DNA from: DATNFP01 sp035606335
GTDB lineage: Bacteria > Bacteroidota > Bacteroidia > Chitinophagales > Chitinophagaceae
Length of the DNA: 18,156 nt
Direction of reading: 5' to 3'
Assembly: GCA_035606335.1 (NCBI GenBank)
Contig: DATNFP010000044.1
Span: forward strand, 1 to 18,156
Below, in pieces: positions 1 to 7,518 of this stretch. Position 1 is the first letter of the stretch; each line of letters begins with the position of its first letter. The notes beneath the pieces are model-generated. The model searched no databases. It worked only from the letters and a program-made list of their open reading frames with translations, and was not told the DNA's origin. Made by a program: the position numbers and the translations under genes.

Positions 1-2552
1 ATGGCAGATTTGAAAGCGCCTACTAGGTGATCCTTATCGGGAAATTCGCCTTTCTTTTCTTTCATATCACGAAATATACGTTCCAAAGCATAATGCACGG
101 CGCTACCAAATGCCAATGCATCATTGCGTAAAAAGGGTACCTTAAGCAGATATTCATAATAAAAGCTTAGCGGACAATGCAAATATTTAGAGAGCGTAGT
201 ATAGCTCATAATGAACTGGTTTAGTGTACGCTCAATCCATTGGTGGTTGGCAAGTTTTATTCGCACATCAGGTACAGAAGCCATTGCCCATTCCATATGT
301 TTTATTACATCTTCGCTGCTTACATTTTGCTGCAAACGTGCTTCAGGCGGACAAATTTCATCCACAAACATTGAGGTTTCCAACCCCTTGCCCACATTAT
401 CACTAATGGCATAAGAAACCTGCAGGTGTTTTTTAGCGCGTGTGAGCGCTACATAAAACAACCTTCGTGCTACCTCCACTTTATAAGTTTTCTCTGAATC
501 TTCATCAGTGCTTGTAATTGTATCAGGGAGTTTGTAATCGGTGCCCCCTCCTCTTTTGCCTTCCCAGAAATTTTTTGTGCAGCCGATAAGGAATACATAT
601 TCAAATTCATTTCCTTTAGCACCATGGGCAGTGTAGAAATGTACTCCATTATCATTTTGTATAACCCTTTGTAACGGCAAGGATATTCCTTCATCAAGCA
701 TGCGATCCAGCATCCTCAGCAGTTCCGCAGGTTTCATTTTTGAATTTCGGCTATATAGTTCTCTTACATAATCAAAAAAAGTATGAAGCACTTGCACATT
801 CCAGGCATAGTCTTTAGAGTGCAATTGATAATTAACAATGCCACTTTCATAAATAATTTTTTCCAATAGCATTGGCAAAGACAAATCCAACTGAACACGC
901 TGCCAGTGGGCAAGGTTGCTACCAAGCCTGCGAAGCGCTTTGGCAGATTTAAGATTAAGCGATTCTATCAGCAGATCATTTGTCAAAACAAGATTCCAGT
1001 AGCCAAGGCTTTTATCTTTTGCACGGTTAGCCTGTATATATAGCGATAGTAGCGCAATATCAGTAGATTCTATTTCAAATGCAGGCGTGTGCATTATTTC
1101 AAACAGTAGCGCTTCCGCACTGAATGGTTGTTTACGCTCTTCATCCAGATAGCGGATTATATTAATTATCTGCTCAATAAGTGGGAGCTCCAGTATATTC
1201 ACAGGTTTTTTAACACTGTATGGAATACCTTTTCGCTCCATAAGTGCCATGATATTTTCAGCCTGCTTATGCTGGGCATATAATACTGCAATTTCATTTA
1301 GATGTATGCCCTGGCGTTGTAAGTTTTCTATTTGCAATACGAGGTCTGCTTCTTCCTGTAAAACATTGGTGTACGATTTTACAACAGGTGTAACAGCATC
1401 ATTATTATCTTTAAAGCGTAGGGCAGATGCGATGATATCTTTATTAAGATTTAATTCCTGTAGTTGATATATAAGCCGTTGTCTGTTGTTTTGTATGGTT
1501 GCTGCCGCTCTGTCTAATATTAATTGCGATGAGCGATAGTTGTGAGGCAATACTATTATCTTAATATTTTCTTCGTAACGCCTGTAAAAATCAATAATGT
1601 TGCGAATACGTGCGCCCTGGAATTCATAAATCGATTGGTCATCATCCCCCACTACAAAAATGTTAGAATCCTGCCCCCAATATTCTGTTAAAGCATTGAG
1701 CAGATCATTTTGCGAGCCATTGGTATCCTGGAACTCATCAACTAAGATAAACTGGTGACGCTCCTGATAACTTTGCAGCAATCCAGGGTTTTTTTTGAAT
1801 GCCTCCAATACCCAAATGATCATGTCATTAAAATCGTAACGACCGATTTCTTTCATCTTCGATTCATAAAGATCAAAGAGTTCAGCCGCTGCTCTTGTGG
1901 TAGCCATTCTTGAGGCTTCTTCATCGATAAGTGCCTGCTTTATATCTCCCTTTTTATATCCCTGTCGTGATACTTTGTAAATATATTGTTCTCTGGCGGG
2001 CAAATCTGTCAGGTAGGTATTTATTGCAATTGAGATATCTGCATGACTTAAATTTTCCCTTTTCATTAGATCGAAAAGGCGGCTAAGACGACTCGCATCA
2101 TAATAGATGTTACCACTTAGCTTTCGCAAAATATGGCCCTGCGGCAATTGTTCCAGGATTTCATAGAGTAATTCCGTGCGTTCAAGATCAGTGATGGGTT
2201 GTAATGAACGTAGGCTGAAATAATCGCTATTATTCTGGATGATATTATTACAAAAAGCATGAAATGTATAGATGTTGACCCGGTGTGCTGCAGTGCCCAC
2301 TATCTGTAACAACCTTCTTCGCATGGCATTGGTGGCCTCATCTGTATAGGTAAGACATAGTATTTCATTAGGCTGAACCTGGGCCTCACTGCGTAATAAG
2401 TTGGCAATGCGCATCGATAATACTTCCGTTTTCCCCGTACCTGGCCCGGCAATCACCATCACAGGACCGAAAACGGTATCCACAGCGTCTTTCTGGTGCT
2501 CATTCAAATTGTTGTATCGCTCCAGGAAAACATCCTCTTTTATGATCATCAT
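1..2552 (-). CDS. UvrD/PcrA-type superfamily 1 DNA helicase with C-terminal PD-(D/E)XK nuclease domain, 3' part missing
   Basis: ATP-driven 3'-5' DNA helicase of superfamily 1A, expected in the cytoplasm in DNA repair or recombination. The frame is open from ATG 2552 to the left edge (850 codons plus two bases), without a stop or frameshift. Visible motifs are a Q motif (LNEHQKDAV, about residues 16-24), Walker A AGPGTGKT (35-42), Walker B VDEFQD (271-276), GDDDQSIY (302-309), NYRSS (338-342), TAHGAKG (641-647) and VALTRAKKHL (701-710). From about residue 783 comes the opening of a PD-(D/E)XK domain of the AddB/PDDEXK_1 kind (TLSKYLHCPLSFYYEY, then an FGSAVHYALE segment). The catalytic D-ExK residues would lie beyond the edge. 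A second ATG directly follows the first. It is divergent from the thioredoxin-like gene. Helicase identity is firm; a role in routine repair rather than defence is a guess. Confidence 0.93.
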   Translation of the reverse strand, partial: MMIIKEDVFLERYNNLNEHQKDAVDTVFGPVMVIAGPGTGKTEVLSMRIANLLRSEAQVQPNEILCLTYTDEATNAMRRRLLQIVGTAAHRVNIYTFHAFCNNIIQNNSDYFSLRSLQPITDLERTELLYEILEQLPQGHILRKLSGNIYYDASRLSRLFDLMKRENLSHADISIAINTYLTDLPAREQYIYKVSRQGYKKGDIKQALIDEEASRMATTRAAAELFDLYESKMKEIGRYDFNDMIIWVLEAFKKNPGLLQSYQERHQFILVDEFQDTNGSQNDLLNALTEYWGQDSNIFVVGDDDQSIYEFQGARIRNIIDFYRRYEENIKIIVLPHNYRSSQLILDRAAATIQNNRQRLIYQLQELNLNKDIIASALRFKDNNDAVTPVVKSYTNVLQEEADLVLQIENLQRQGIHLNEIAVLYAQHKQAENIMALMERKGIPYSVKKPVNILELPLIEQIINIIRYLDEERKQPFSAEALLFEIMHTPAFEIESTDIALLSLYIQANRAKDKSLGYWNLVLTNDLLIESLNLKSAKALRRLGSNLAHWQRVQLDLSLPMLLEKIIYESGIVNYQLHSKDYAWNVQVLHTFFDYVRELYSRNSKMKPAELLRMLDRMLDEGISLPLQRVIQNDNGVHFYTAHGAKGNEFEYVFLIGCTKNFWEGKRGGGTDYKLPDTITSTDEDSEKTYKVEVARRLFYVALTRAKKHLQVSYAISDNVGKGLETSMFVDEICPPEARLQQNVSSEDVIKHMEWAMASVPDVRIKLANHQWIERTLNQFIMSYTTLSKYLHCPLSFYYEYLLKVPFLRNDALAFGSAVHYALERIFRDMKEKKGEFPDKDHLVGAFKSA

Positions 2553-2590
2553 TTCTAATATTAAGGGGAAACATGAAATTAAGAAAAAGA

Positions 2591-2620
2591 TTGCCCTTAC
2601 AGCTTTTCTATTTAGATTTG
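2591..2620 (+). promoter_or_regulatory. Bacteroidota-type promoter for the thioredoxin-like gene
   Basis: A -33 TTG at 2591-2593 is followed after 19 bases by TAGATTTG at 2613-2620, an exact match to the Bacteroidota -7 consensus TAnnTTTG at a typical spacing. Transcription should start near 2625, which lies downstream of the most upstream in-frame ATG (2573) and so supports the later start at 2672. Confidence 0.6.
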
Positions 2621-2671
2621 GCAATATTATTGATTGATAAACTTATTGTTTTCCTATATAGACGAAGTCGT

Positions 2672-3181
2672 ATGAAAAAAATATTTCTGCTTATAGCCAT
2701 CTTGGGAATATCTGTTGCTGGATTTGCGCAGCAAAAAGAGGTAGATTCATTATTACCATATCAAAAAAATCCTACACTTCCCGCATTTCATATTTTGATG
2801 ATGGATAGTTCTACCATCTTCAATACTTACTATATTCCTGAAGGCAAACCCACAGTGCTGATGTTATTCAGCCCTGATTGTGACCATTGCCAGCACCTTA
2901 CAGAAATGTTATTGAAGGGGATGGATTCCCTCAAACAAATACAATTTTACCTGGTTACCCCAATGAATCTTACTATGCTAAAGGGATTTTACGATAAATA
3001 TCATTTGGCAGATTATAAGAATATCAAGGTGGGCAAGGATTATGAATATTTCTTTTATAATTTCTATGGGGCTCATTACGTACCCTACATCGCAGTATAT
3101 GATAAACAAAAAAAATTACTGAAAACTTTTGAAGGCTCGACTACCGTCAAAGATCTATATGAGCTAACAAACAAGAAATAA
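2672..3181 (+). CDS. Secreted thioredoxin-like (TlpA/redoxin family) protein
   Basis: Thiol-disulfide oxidoreductase-like protein of 169 residues, expected in the periplasm or lipid-free extracytoplasmic space. The start at 2672 gives a standard signal peptide (MKKIFLLIAILGISVAGFA, probable cleavage after residue 19, before QQ). An in-frame ATG at 2573 would put 33 unusual residues ahead of the signal peptide and lies upstream of the predicted transcription start, so it is rejected. The thioredoxin fold is shown by a hydrophobic strand (TVLMLFSP), the active-site CDHC at residues 70-73, and the expected cis-proline in VPYIAVYD (Val137-Pro138), followed by a final strand and helix. The CxxC inner pair Asp-His differs from the Gly-Pro of classical thioredoxin and is closer to TlpA/DsbA-like variation. 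Its substrate is unknown. It stands alone between the helicase and the LamG genes. Confidence 0.88.
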   Translation: MKKIFLLIAILGISVAGFAQQKEVDSLLPYQKNPTLPAFHILMMDSSTIFNTYYIPEGKPTVLMLFSPDCDHCQHLTEMLLKGMDSLKQIQFYLVTPMNLTMLKGFYDKYHLADYKNIKVGKDYEYFFYNFYGAHYVPYIAVYDKQKKLLKTFEGSTTVKDLYELTNKK

Positions 3182-3204
3182 ATTATTCCTTAATATTAAA
3201 GTGC

Positions 3205-3259
3205 TTCGTTTGACGAAAAAGGTAATTCGTTGAATGAAACGTACATTTCGTCCAATGGC
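3205..3259 (+). promoter_or_regulatory. Three 21-bp-phased TTCGT dyad-like motifs, putative activator sites
   Basis: TTCGT occurs at 3205-3209, 3226-3230 and 3247-3251, exactly 21 bp apart (two helical turns). Each begins a 13-base dyad-like unit TTCGT-N3-AYGRM: the first is a perfect inverted repeat (TTCGT TTG ACGAA), the second has one mismatch in its right arm (ATGAA), the third has a degenerate right arm (ATGGC). The array ends 24 bp before a -7 box that has no recognisable -33 element, the arrangement expected of an activator-dependent promoter. The regulator is not identifiable. Confidence 0.45.
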
Positions 3260-3283
3260 TTAAACTTATTATTAACTATCAAT

Positions 3284-3291
3284 TACTTTTG
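3284..3291 (+). promoter_or_regulatory. -7 promoter box (TACTTTTG) for the LamG gene pair
   Basis: TACTTTTG matches the Bacteroidota -7 consensus TAnnTTTG and lies 26 bases before the ATG at 3318, giving a leader of about 20 bases. No TTG is present at the -33 distance. The upstream TTCGT array may compensate for this. Confidence 0.5.
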
Positions 3292-3317
3292 CGCCAATTA
3301 AACCAAAAGGCGTATAA

Positions 3318-4346
3318 ATGAAAAAGATTTTACTATTCTCGTTATTATTATTTATTGCACCAAATGTTTTCGCCCAGGACGACACATTAGGTCTTATTGC
3401 CCATTGGGATTTCAATGGCACTGCCAAAGACATAACAGGTAAGGGGCATAATGGAACATTACATAATGTTACCAGTGCAGTCGGTGAAAATGGCTTGCCT
3501 AATACTGCTTACTATTTTACAGGAGACCTTACTAATCATAGCTATATATCTGTCCCATATTCTCCTGATTTGAATATGAATGAATATTCTATATGCGCCA
3601 CTTTTATGGTAAAAGGGTTTTATAGCGGTTTATGTCAGGGGAACGTCATTATTGAAAGAGGGGAACAATACAACAATGGAACTTACGCATTGATTTTTAC
3701 AGACAATGATTACGATAGCGGTAATTGTTTCAACTTTGATTCTGCTCATGAATCTTTTGAAGTTATTGCTGCGGCTAATTTGCCATCTATCGGATCATGG
3801 ACAGACTCCCCATATATCGCTGAGAATAAATGGTATAGCGTAGTCGGGATTTTTGATAGTACAAAGGCCAAAATATATATAAATGGTGAATTAGTAAATA
3901 TAGCCCACCCTGCAGGGTCACCATCTACCGTAGGAAGTAGCACCGATGGCCTCACAATAGGATTTTATGGCTTAGGGGATACTGTAAATTATCCCTATCC
4001 ATTTAAAGGCGTTATCGATGACATACGTTTATATAATAGGGTATTGTCAGATAGTGAAATACAGAAGTATGATAGCAGTACCACCTTATCTGTAGGCAAT
4101 CTTTCTGAAACAACTCAATCATTAAATATCTATCCTAATCCTGCAACTAACATTATAAATATCCGTACTCAATTTCCAATTAATATAAATGTCAAGGTAT
4201 TTAACGAATTAGGGCAAAAAGTAAAAGAAGGCCAGCTAGTAAACGGCTCCGGCAAGCTATCCGTTGCTGATCTTTCTAGCGGACTCTATTTTATTAATGC
4301 ACAAACAAATGATCAGATAATCACAGATAAATTTATCAAACTATAA
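3318..4346 (+). CDS. LamG/concanavalin-like surface protein with T9SS type A sorting domain (paralogue 1)
   Basis: Predicted exported 342-residue protein, probably surface-attached or released through the type IX secretion system, with a carbohydrate- or protein-binding jelly-roll fold. In order: signal peptide (residues 1-20, ending NVFAQ); a LamG/concanavalin A-like domain (about 22-250) opening with AHWDFNG and GKGHNGTLHNV and closing with the family-typical GVIDDIRLYNRVLSDSEIQ; a short linker; and a T9SS type A C-terminal domain (about 266-342) with YPNP at 272-275, FNELGQKV and the SGLYFI...KFIKL ending. No catalytic motif of a glycoside hydrolase is evident, so it may be only a binding module. 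Paralogue 2 follows after 28 bases on the same strand, so the two are probably co-transcribed. The ligand is unknown. Confidence 0.9.
   Translation: MKKILLFSLLLFIAPNVFAQDDTLGLIAHWDFNGTAKDITGKGHNGTLHNVTSAVGENGLPNTAYYFTGDLTNHSYISVPYSPDLNMNEYSICATFMVKGFYSGLCQGNVIIERGEQYNNGTYALIFTDNDYDSGNCFNFDSAHESFEVIAAANLPSIGSWTDSPYIAENKWYSVVGIFDSTKAKIYINGELVNIAHPAGSPSTVGSSTDGLTIGFYGLGDTVNYPYPFKGVIDDIRLYNRVLSDSEIQKYDSSTTLSVGNLSETTQSLNIYPNPATNIINIRTQFPININVKVFNELGQKVKEGQLVNGSGKLSVADLSSGLYFINAQTNDQIITDKFIKL
3987..4184 (+). repeat. Near-identical 198-bp tract shared with 5041-5238
   Basis: By eye this tract differs from 5041-5238 at about 12 of 198 positions (about 94% identical), with no gaps (constant offset 1054). 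Flanking sequence of the same two genes is far more diverged: for example 3552-3599 against 4606-4653 differs at about 12 of 48 positions. It covers the end of the LamG domain, the linker and the start of the sorting domain. Confidence 0.85.
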
Positions 4347-4374
4347 AAGCTTAATACCAATAACAAATCCAGAA

Positions 4375-5400
4375 ATGAAGAAGATATTAACTCTACTTGC
4401 AATTTTGGCATTTTCATCGGCCTCATTTGCACAAGATACTTTAGGACTTGTCGCACACTGGGATTTCAATGGCGGTACTAATGATGTTACAGGTAAAGGC
4501 CATGATGGAACACTACATAACGTTATACCGACAACTGGTAAAAATGGGTTACCTAATACTGCATACTATTTTACTGGCGACCTAACCAAGCTTAGTTATA
4601 TATCTGCTCCAGACTCTCCAGATTTGAATATGAACAGATACTCGATATGTGCGACTTTTATGGTAAAGGGTTTTTATAATGGTCTATGTCAGGCAAATGA
4701 TATTTTTCAAAGAGGTGAACAATATAATGATGGAGATTATGCATTGGTTTTCACGGATAATGATTATGATAACGGCGATTGTTTCAAATTTGATTCCACT
4801 CGTGATGCATTTGAGTTATATGCAGGAAGAAATGTCCCTTCTAATACTGCATGGATTGATTCTCCGTTCGTTACTGAAAATAAGTGGTATAGCGTTGTAG
4901 GTACTTTTGATAGTGTTAATTTTAAAGTTTACGTTAATGGCAAACTGGTAAATACAGTTTCTGCACCGACTCCTCCATTAGCTATAGGAACGAGTACAGC
5001 TGGTATTTCAATTGGATTGAACGGATCAGGAGATATCGTCAATTATCCCTATCCATTTAAAGGTATTATTGACGATATACGTTTATATAATAGGGTATTG
5101 TCAGATAGTGAAATACAGAAGTACGATAGCAGTACCACCTTATCTATAAGCAATCTTTCTGAAACAACGCAATCATTAAATATCTATCCTAACCCTGCAA
5201 CTAACATTATAAATATCCGTACTCAGTCTCCAATTAATGCAAATGTCAAAATATTTAACGAATTAGGCCAAATAGTGAATGAAACAAAAATAATAAATGG
5301 CACTGCACAGTTTTCGGTTAACGATCTCTCATCAGGACTTTATTTTGTTAAAGCACAGGCAGGAGACCAGATAATTGCAACAAAATTCATAAAGCAATAA
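4375..5400 (+). CDS. LamG/concanavalin-like surface protein with T9SS type A sorting domain (paralogue 2)
   Basis: Predicted T9SS cargo of 341 residues and tandem paralogue of the preceding gene, with the same architecture: signal peptide (MKKILTLLAILAFSSASFAQ), LamG-like domain starting VAHWDFNGG and ending GIIDDIRLYNRVL, linker, and type A sorting domain with YPNP and a final TKFIKQ. Both paralogues keep the cysteines in the SICATFMVKGFY-GLCQ region and the one just before CF in the NDYD loop, which suggests a conserved disulfide arrangement. The middle of the LamG domain (for example the region around FELYAGRNVPSNTAW) is the most divergent part, where ligand specificity could differ. It is the last gene of the unit; a strong hairpin terminator follows 24 bases after the stop. 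Molecular function beyond surface binding cannot be read from sequence. Confidence 0.9.
   Translation: MKKILTLLAILAFSSASFAQDTLGLVAHWDFNGGTNDVTGKGHDGTLHNVIPTTGKNGLPNTAYYFTGDLTKLSYISAPDSPDLNMNRYSICATFMVKGFYNGLCQANDIFQRGEQYNDGDYALVFTDNDYDNGDCFKFDSTRDAFELYAGRNVPSNTAWIDSPFVTENKWYSVVGTFDSVNFKVYVNGKLVNTVSAPTPPLAIGTSTAGISIGLNGSGDIVNYPYPFKGIIDDIRLYNRVLSDSEIQKYDSSTTLSISNLSETTQSLNIYPNPATNIINIRTQSPINANVKIFNELGQIVNETKIINGTAQFSVNDLSSGLYFVKAQAGDQIIATKFIKQ
5041..5238 (+). repeat. Second copy of the near-identical tract (partner of 3987-4184)
   Basis: This is the paralogue 2 copy. The high identity begins at the AATTATCCCTATCC segment and falls away after CCAATTAAT, so the tract is bounded by diverged sequence on both sides. 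Confidence 0.85.
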
Positions 5401-5423
5401 TAAAAAGAATACACCACAAAACT

Positions 5424-5447
5424 AAAGCGGCTTATGCCGCTTTTTTT
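5424..5447 (+). terminator. Rho-independent terminator after the LamG pair
   Basis: An 8-bp perfect stem AAAGCGGC/GCCGCTTT with loop TTAT runs directly into a run of T. It separates the LamG unit from the glycosyltransferase starting at 5480. Confidence 0.88.
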
Positions 5448-5479
5448 ATTACCACGCTATTATTTATTTTACACTTTAA

Positions 5480-6670
5480 ATGCATACGCTTACCAAAGTC
5501 AGGTTGTTTAGAATTTTATTATGGATGACTTATCCATTAGCGCTGATATTTATTTATCCCTTTACGTTATTTAAAAAGAGAAATAAAGGGTCATTATTTT
5601 TCTTTTTTGACAGGTATGTTATTGGTGGCGCGCAACGTGTACATCTTGATATAATGCAGTGTATAGAAGACAAATACAAACAAGTATATTTCACACGATC
5701 GTCTTTCAATGATGTTTTAAAAAATGGATTTTATAGTCAGCCAAATTCTAAATGTAGCGACATTCATCTCTGGTGCGATAATTTGATTTTCAGAATTTTT
5801 ACAGTGCATTATTTTGCCTTTTATATTAATAGACATCAAAAAGCGCATGTGTTCAGTTCTAATAGTACTTTCTTTTACGATATGCTTCCTTTTATGCGTA
5901 AAAGCGTTATTAAAACCGAGCTGCTTCATAATTTCACCTATGGTAAAAAAGGAATGGAATTTTTTGGGCTGGCAAATTATAAATATCTAAATCACAGGAT
6001 CTGTGTAGACTATTCGACCGCAATCAATATAAAGGAACAGTACAAGGAACATACTATACCCAAAGAGTTTAATGAAAGAGTAATGGTTATTGAACCTGGT
6101 GTATCTATACCTGAATTATACAACAAGCATATCGCGCTACCTCTTAGAGTAATTTATGCCGGGAGGGGATCTGCACAAAAAAGGGTTTATTTAATAGAGA
6201 AGATAATGGAAAAATGCCTTGCAGAAAAATTACCAGTTGAATTTCATTTTGCGGGAAGTGTCGTTTATGAACTAGCGGAAAAAACAAAACAATCCGCAGT
6301 CATACATGGTGAAATAAAAGACAAAGCTGAAATGGATAAATTATACTTAGGATCTCACATCTTGATAATGACCTCAGCTTACGAAGGATTTCCAATGGTA
6401 ATTAAAGAAGCAATGGCGTATGGTTGCATCCCTTTAGTAACAGCCCTCGAGGGAAATAAAACTCATTTGGTTCACCTGAAGAATTCCTTACTGATAGACA
6501 ATTTTCAAAATGAAGATTACGTAGTTCAAGAAGGTACTGAATATATAAAAATGCTTTGCCGGGATTTACAACTAACTGATTTGCTTTCGCAAAAAGCCTA
6601 TAAGTACGCAAAAGAAAATTTTAGCATCAATATTTTTTTTAAAAAATATTCCGACTTTTTTAATGGTTAA
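5480..6670 (+). CDS. GT4-like (GT-B fold) glycosyltransferase, membrane-associated
   Basis: Probable retaining glycosyltransferase of 396 residues that adds a sugar from a nucleotide-sugar donor to a growing surface glycan at the inner face of the cytoplasmic membrane. A hydrophobic stretch at about residues 10-32 could anchor it. The acceptor-domain glycine loop is seen as IGGAQRVHLDI (48-58). The C-terminal Rossmann-like domain contains VIYAGRGSAQKR (224-235), FHFAGS (255-260) and the EX7E motif in SAYEGFPMVIKE (Glu302 and Glu310) followed by AMAYGCIPL, the usual GT4 donor-site signature. Donor and acceptor cannot be predicted. It starts shortly after a terminator and no clear TAnnTTTG box precedes it. 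Its stop codon overlaps that of the convergent GT2 gene. Low GC content matches the rest of the glycan segment. Confidence 0.88.
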   Translation: MHTLTKVRLFRILLWMTYPLALIFIYPFTLFKKRNKGSLFFFFDRYVIGGAQRVHLDIMQCIEDKYKQVYFTRSSFNDVLKNGFYSQPNSKCSDIHLWCDNLIFRIFTVHYFAFYINRHQKAHVFSSNSTFFYDMLPFMRKSVIKTELLHNFTYGKKGMEFFGLANYKYLNHRICVDYSTAINIKEQYKEHTIPKEFNERVMVIEPGVSIPELYNKHIALPLRVIYAGRGSAQKRVYLIEKIMEKCLAEKLPVEFHFAGSVVYELAEKTKQSAVIHGEIKDKAEMDKLYLGSHILIMTSAYEGFPMVIKEAMAYGCIPLVTALEGNKTHLVHLKNSLLIDNFQNEDYVVQEGTEYIKMLCRDLQLTDLLSQKAYKYAKENFSINIFFKKYSDFFNG

Positions 6671-7506
6671 AACATGTATTTTCTGATCTTTCCTTTTGAG
6701 ACGACTTTATTATAGTATTTAGGATAAAAGGTAGCTATAATTATTTTAAAGATCATACCTATAGGATTTAGCCTTACCTGGTGTAAAAGAAATTTTTGAA
6801 TAATATCCGGTGAATAAAAATCTTCATACTTCTTCTCAAAATAAATTATAGTATTATTTATCTTGCTTTTATCTTTCAAAAAACTTCTCTCCCGTGAGTT
6901 GTTACTGTAGTTATAATCGTAACCAATCATGGATAGGTATTTGAACACTAAATTATGATAAGCGAAGTTTAACCATAGATCCCAATCCTCCCAACCCAGG
7001 CTCTTCCATAAACGCTCATCGTAACCACCAACTTTTTCCCACGCTTCCTTTCTATATATTGCACATGCTCCTATACAGTTTGTTAGCAGTAATTCCTGGA
7101 GGCAGAATTCTTTATATTTATTAATGTCTTTATTGTCACCAAATTGTTGGAAGTCAGAATACACTATAGATATCTGAGGGTTAGACTCAAAAACTTCTTT
7201 GGCTTTTGTCACATACTCACTCCTAAGAATGTCATCCGCGTCCAAAGGCACTATATATTTCCCGTTAGCACTCCTGATACCGTTATTTCTTGCTGCCGAG
7301 GGGCCGGAATTATTTTGCTGTATGACAATGTAGCCTTCGCTTTTTAATAATTCTAATTCTCTGATAGTATTGCTATCGCCCGACCCATCGTCTACAATTA
7401 TTATTTCGTAAGATATACCCTGTATTTTTTCAATGCTGGCAATGGCCCTTCTTAAAAAAGCACCATGATTATAGCACGGAATTATTATTGAAAAAAAAGG
7501 TTGCAT
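6667..7506 (-). CDS. GT2 family glycosyltransferase
   Basis: Probable inverting, GT-A fold glycosyltransferase of 279 residues acting in surface polysaccharide synthesis at the cytoplasmic face. The N-terminal donor-binding half has FSIIIPCYNHGAFLRRAI (5-22), EIIIVDDGSGD (34-44), GPSAARNNGI (68-77) and the metal-binding DADD (89-92). GWEDWDLWL (171-179) carries the ED pair that usually supplies the catalytic base. A TTG codon directly upstream (7509) is also in frame, but ATG 7506 is the natural start. The C-terminus carries a hydrophobic segment (IGMIFKIIIATF) that may associate with the membrane. It is the last gene of a minus-strand run, 12 bases after the methyltransferase stop, and its own stop overlaps that of the GT4 gene. 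Sugar specificity is unknown. Confidence 0.9.
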   Translation of the reverse strand: MQPFFSIIIPCYNHGAFLRRAIASIEKIQGISYEIIIVDDGSGDSNTIRELELLKSEGYIVIQQNNSGPSAARNNGIRSANGKYIVPLDADDILRSEYVTKAKEVFESNPQISIVYSDFQQFGDNKDINKYKEFCLQELLLTNCIGACAIYRKEAWEKVGGYDERLWKSLGWEDWDLWLNFAYHNLVFKYLSMIGYDYNYSNNSRERSFLKDKSKINNTIIYFEKKYEDFYSPDIIQKFLLHQVRLNPIGMIFKIIIATFYPKYYNKVVSKGKIRKYMF

Positions 7507-7518
7507 CAAAATATCAGT

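Noticed and set aside
470..697. Short minus-strand ORF inside the helicase region
   Set aside because: It is out of frame with the helicase, which continues unbroken through this region with motifs TAHGAKG and VALTRAKKHL.
2573..2671. 33-codon N-terminal extension of the thioredoxin-like protein
   Set aside because: It contains the -33/-7 promoter elements, lies upstream of the predicted transcription start, and would bury a textbook signal peptide that begins at 2672.
3987..5238. Possible mobile element flanked by direct repeats
   Set aside because: The near-identical tracts lie at equivalent coding positions in two paralogues, and the sequence between them holds no transposase or inverted ends; tandem duplication plus conversion explains it.
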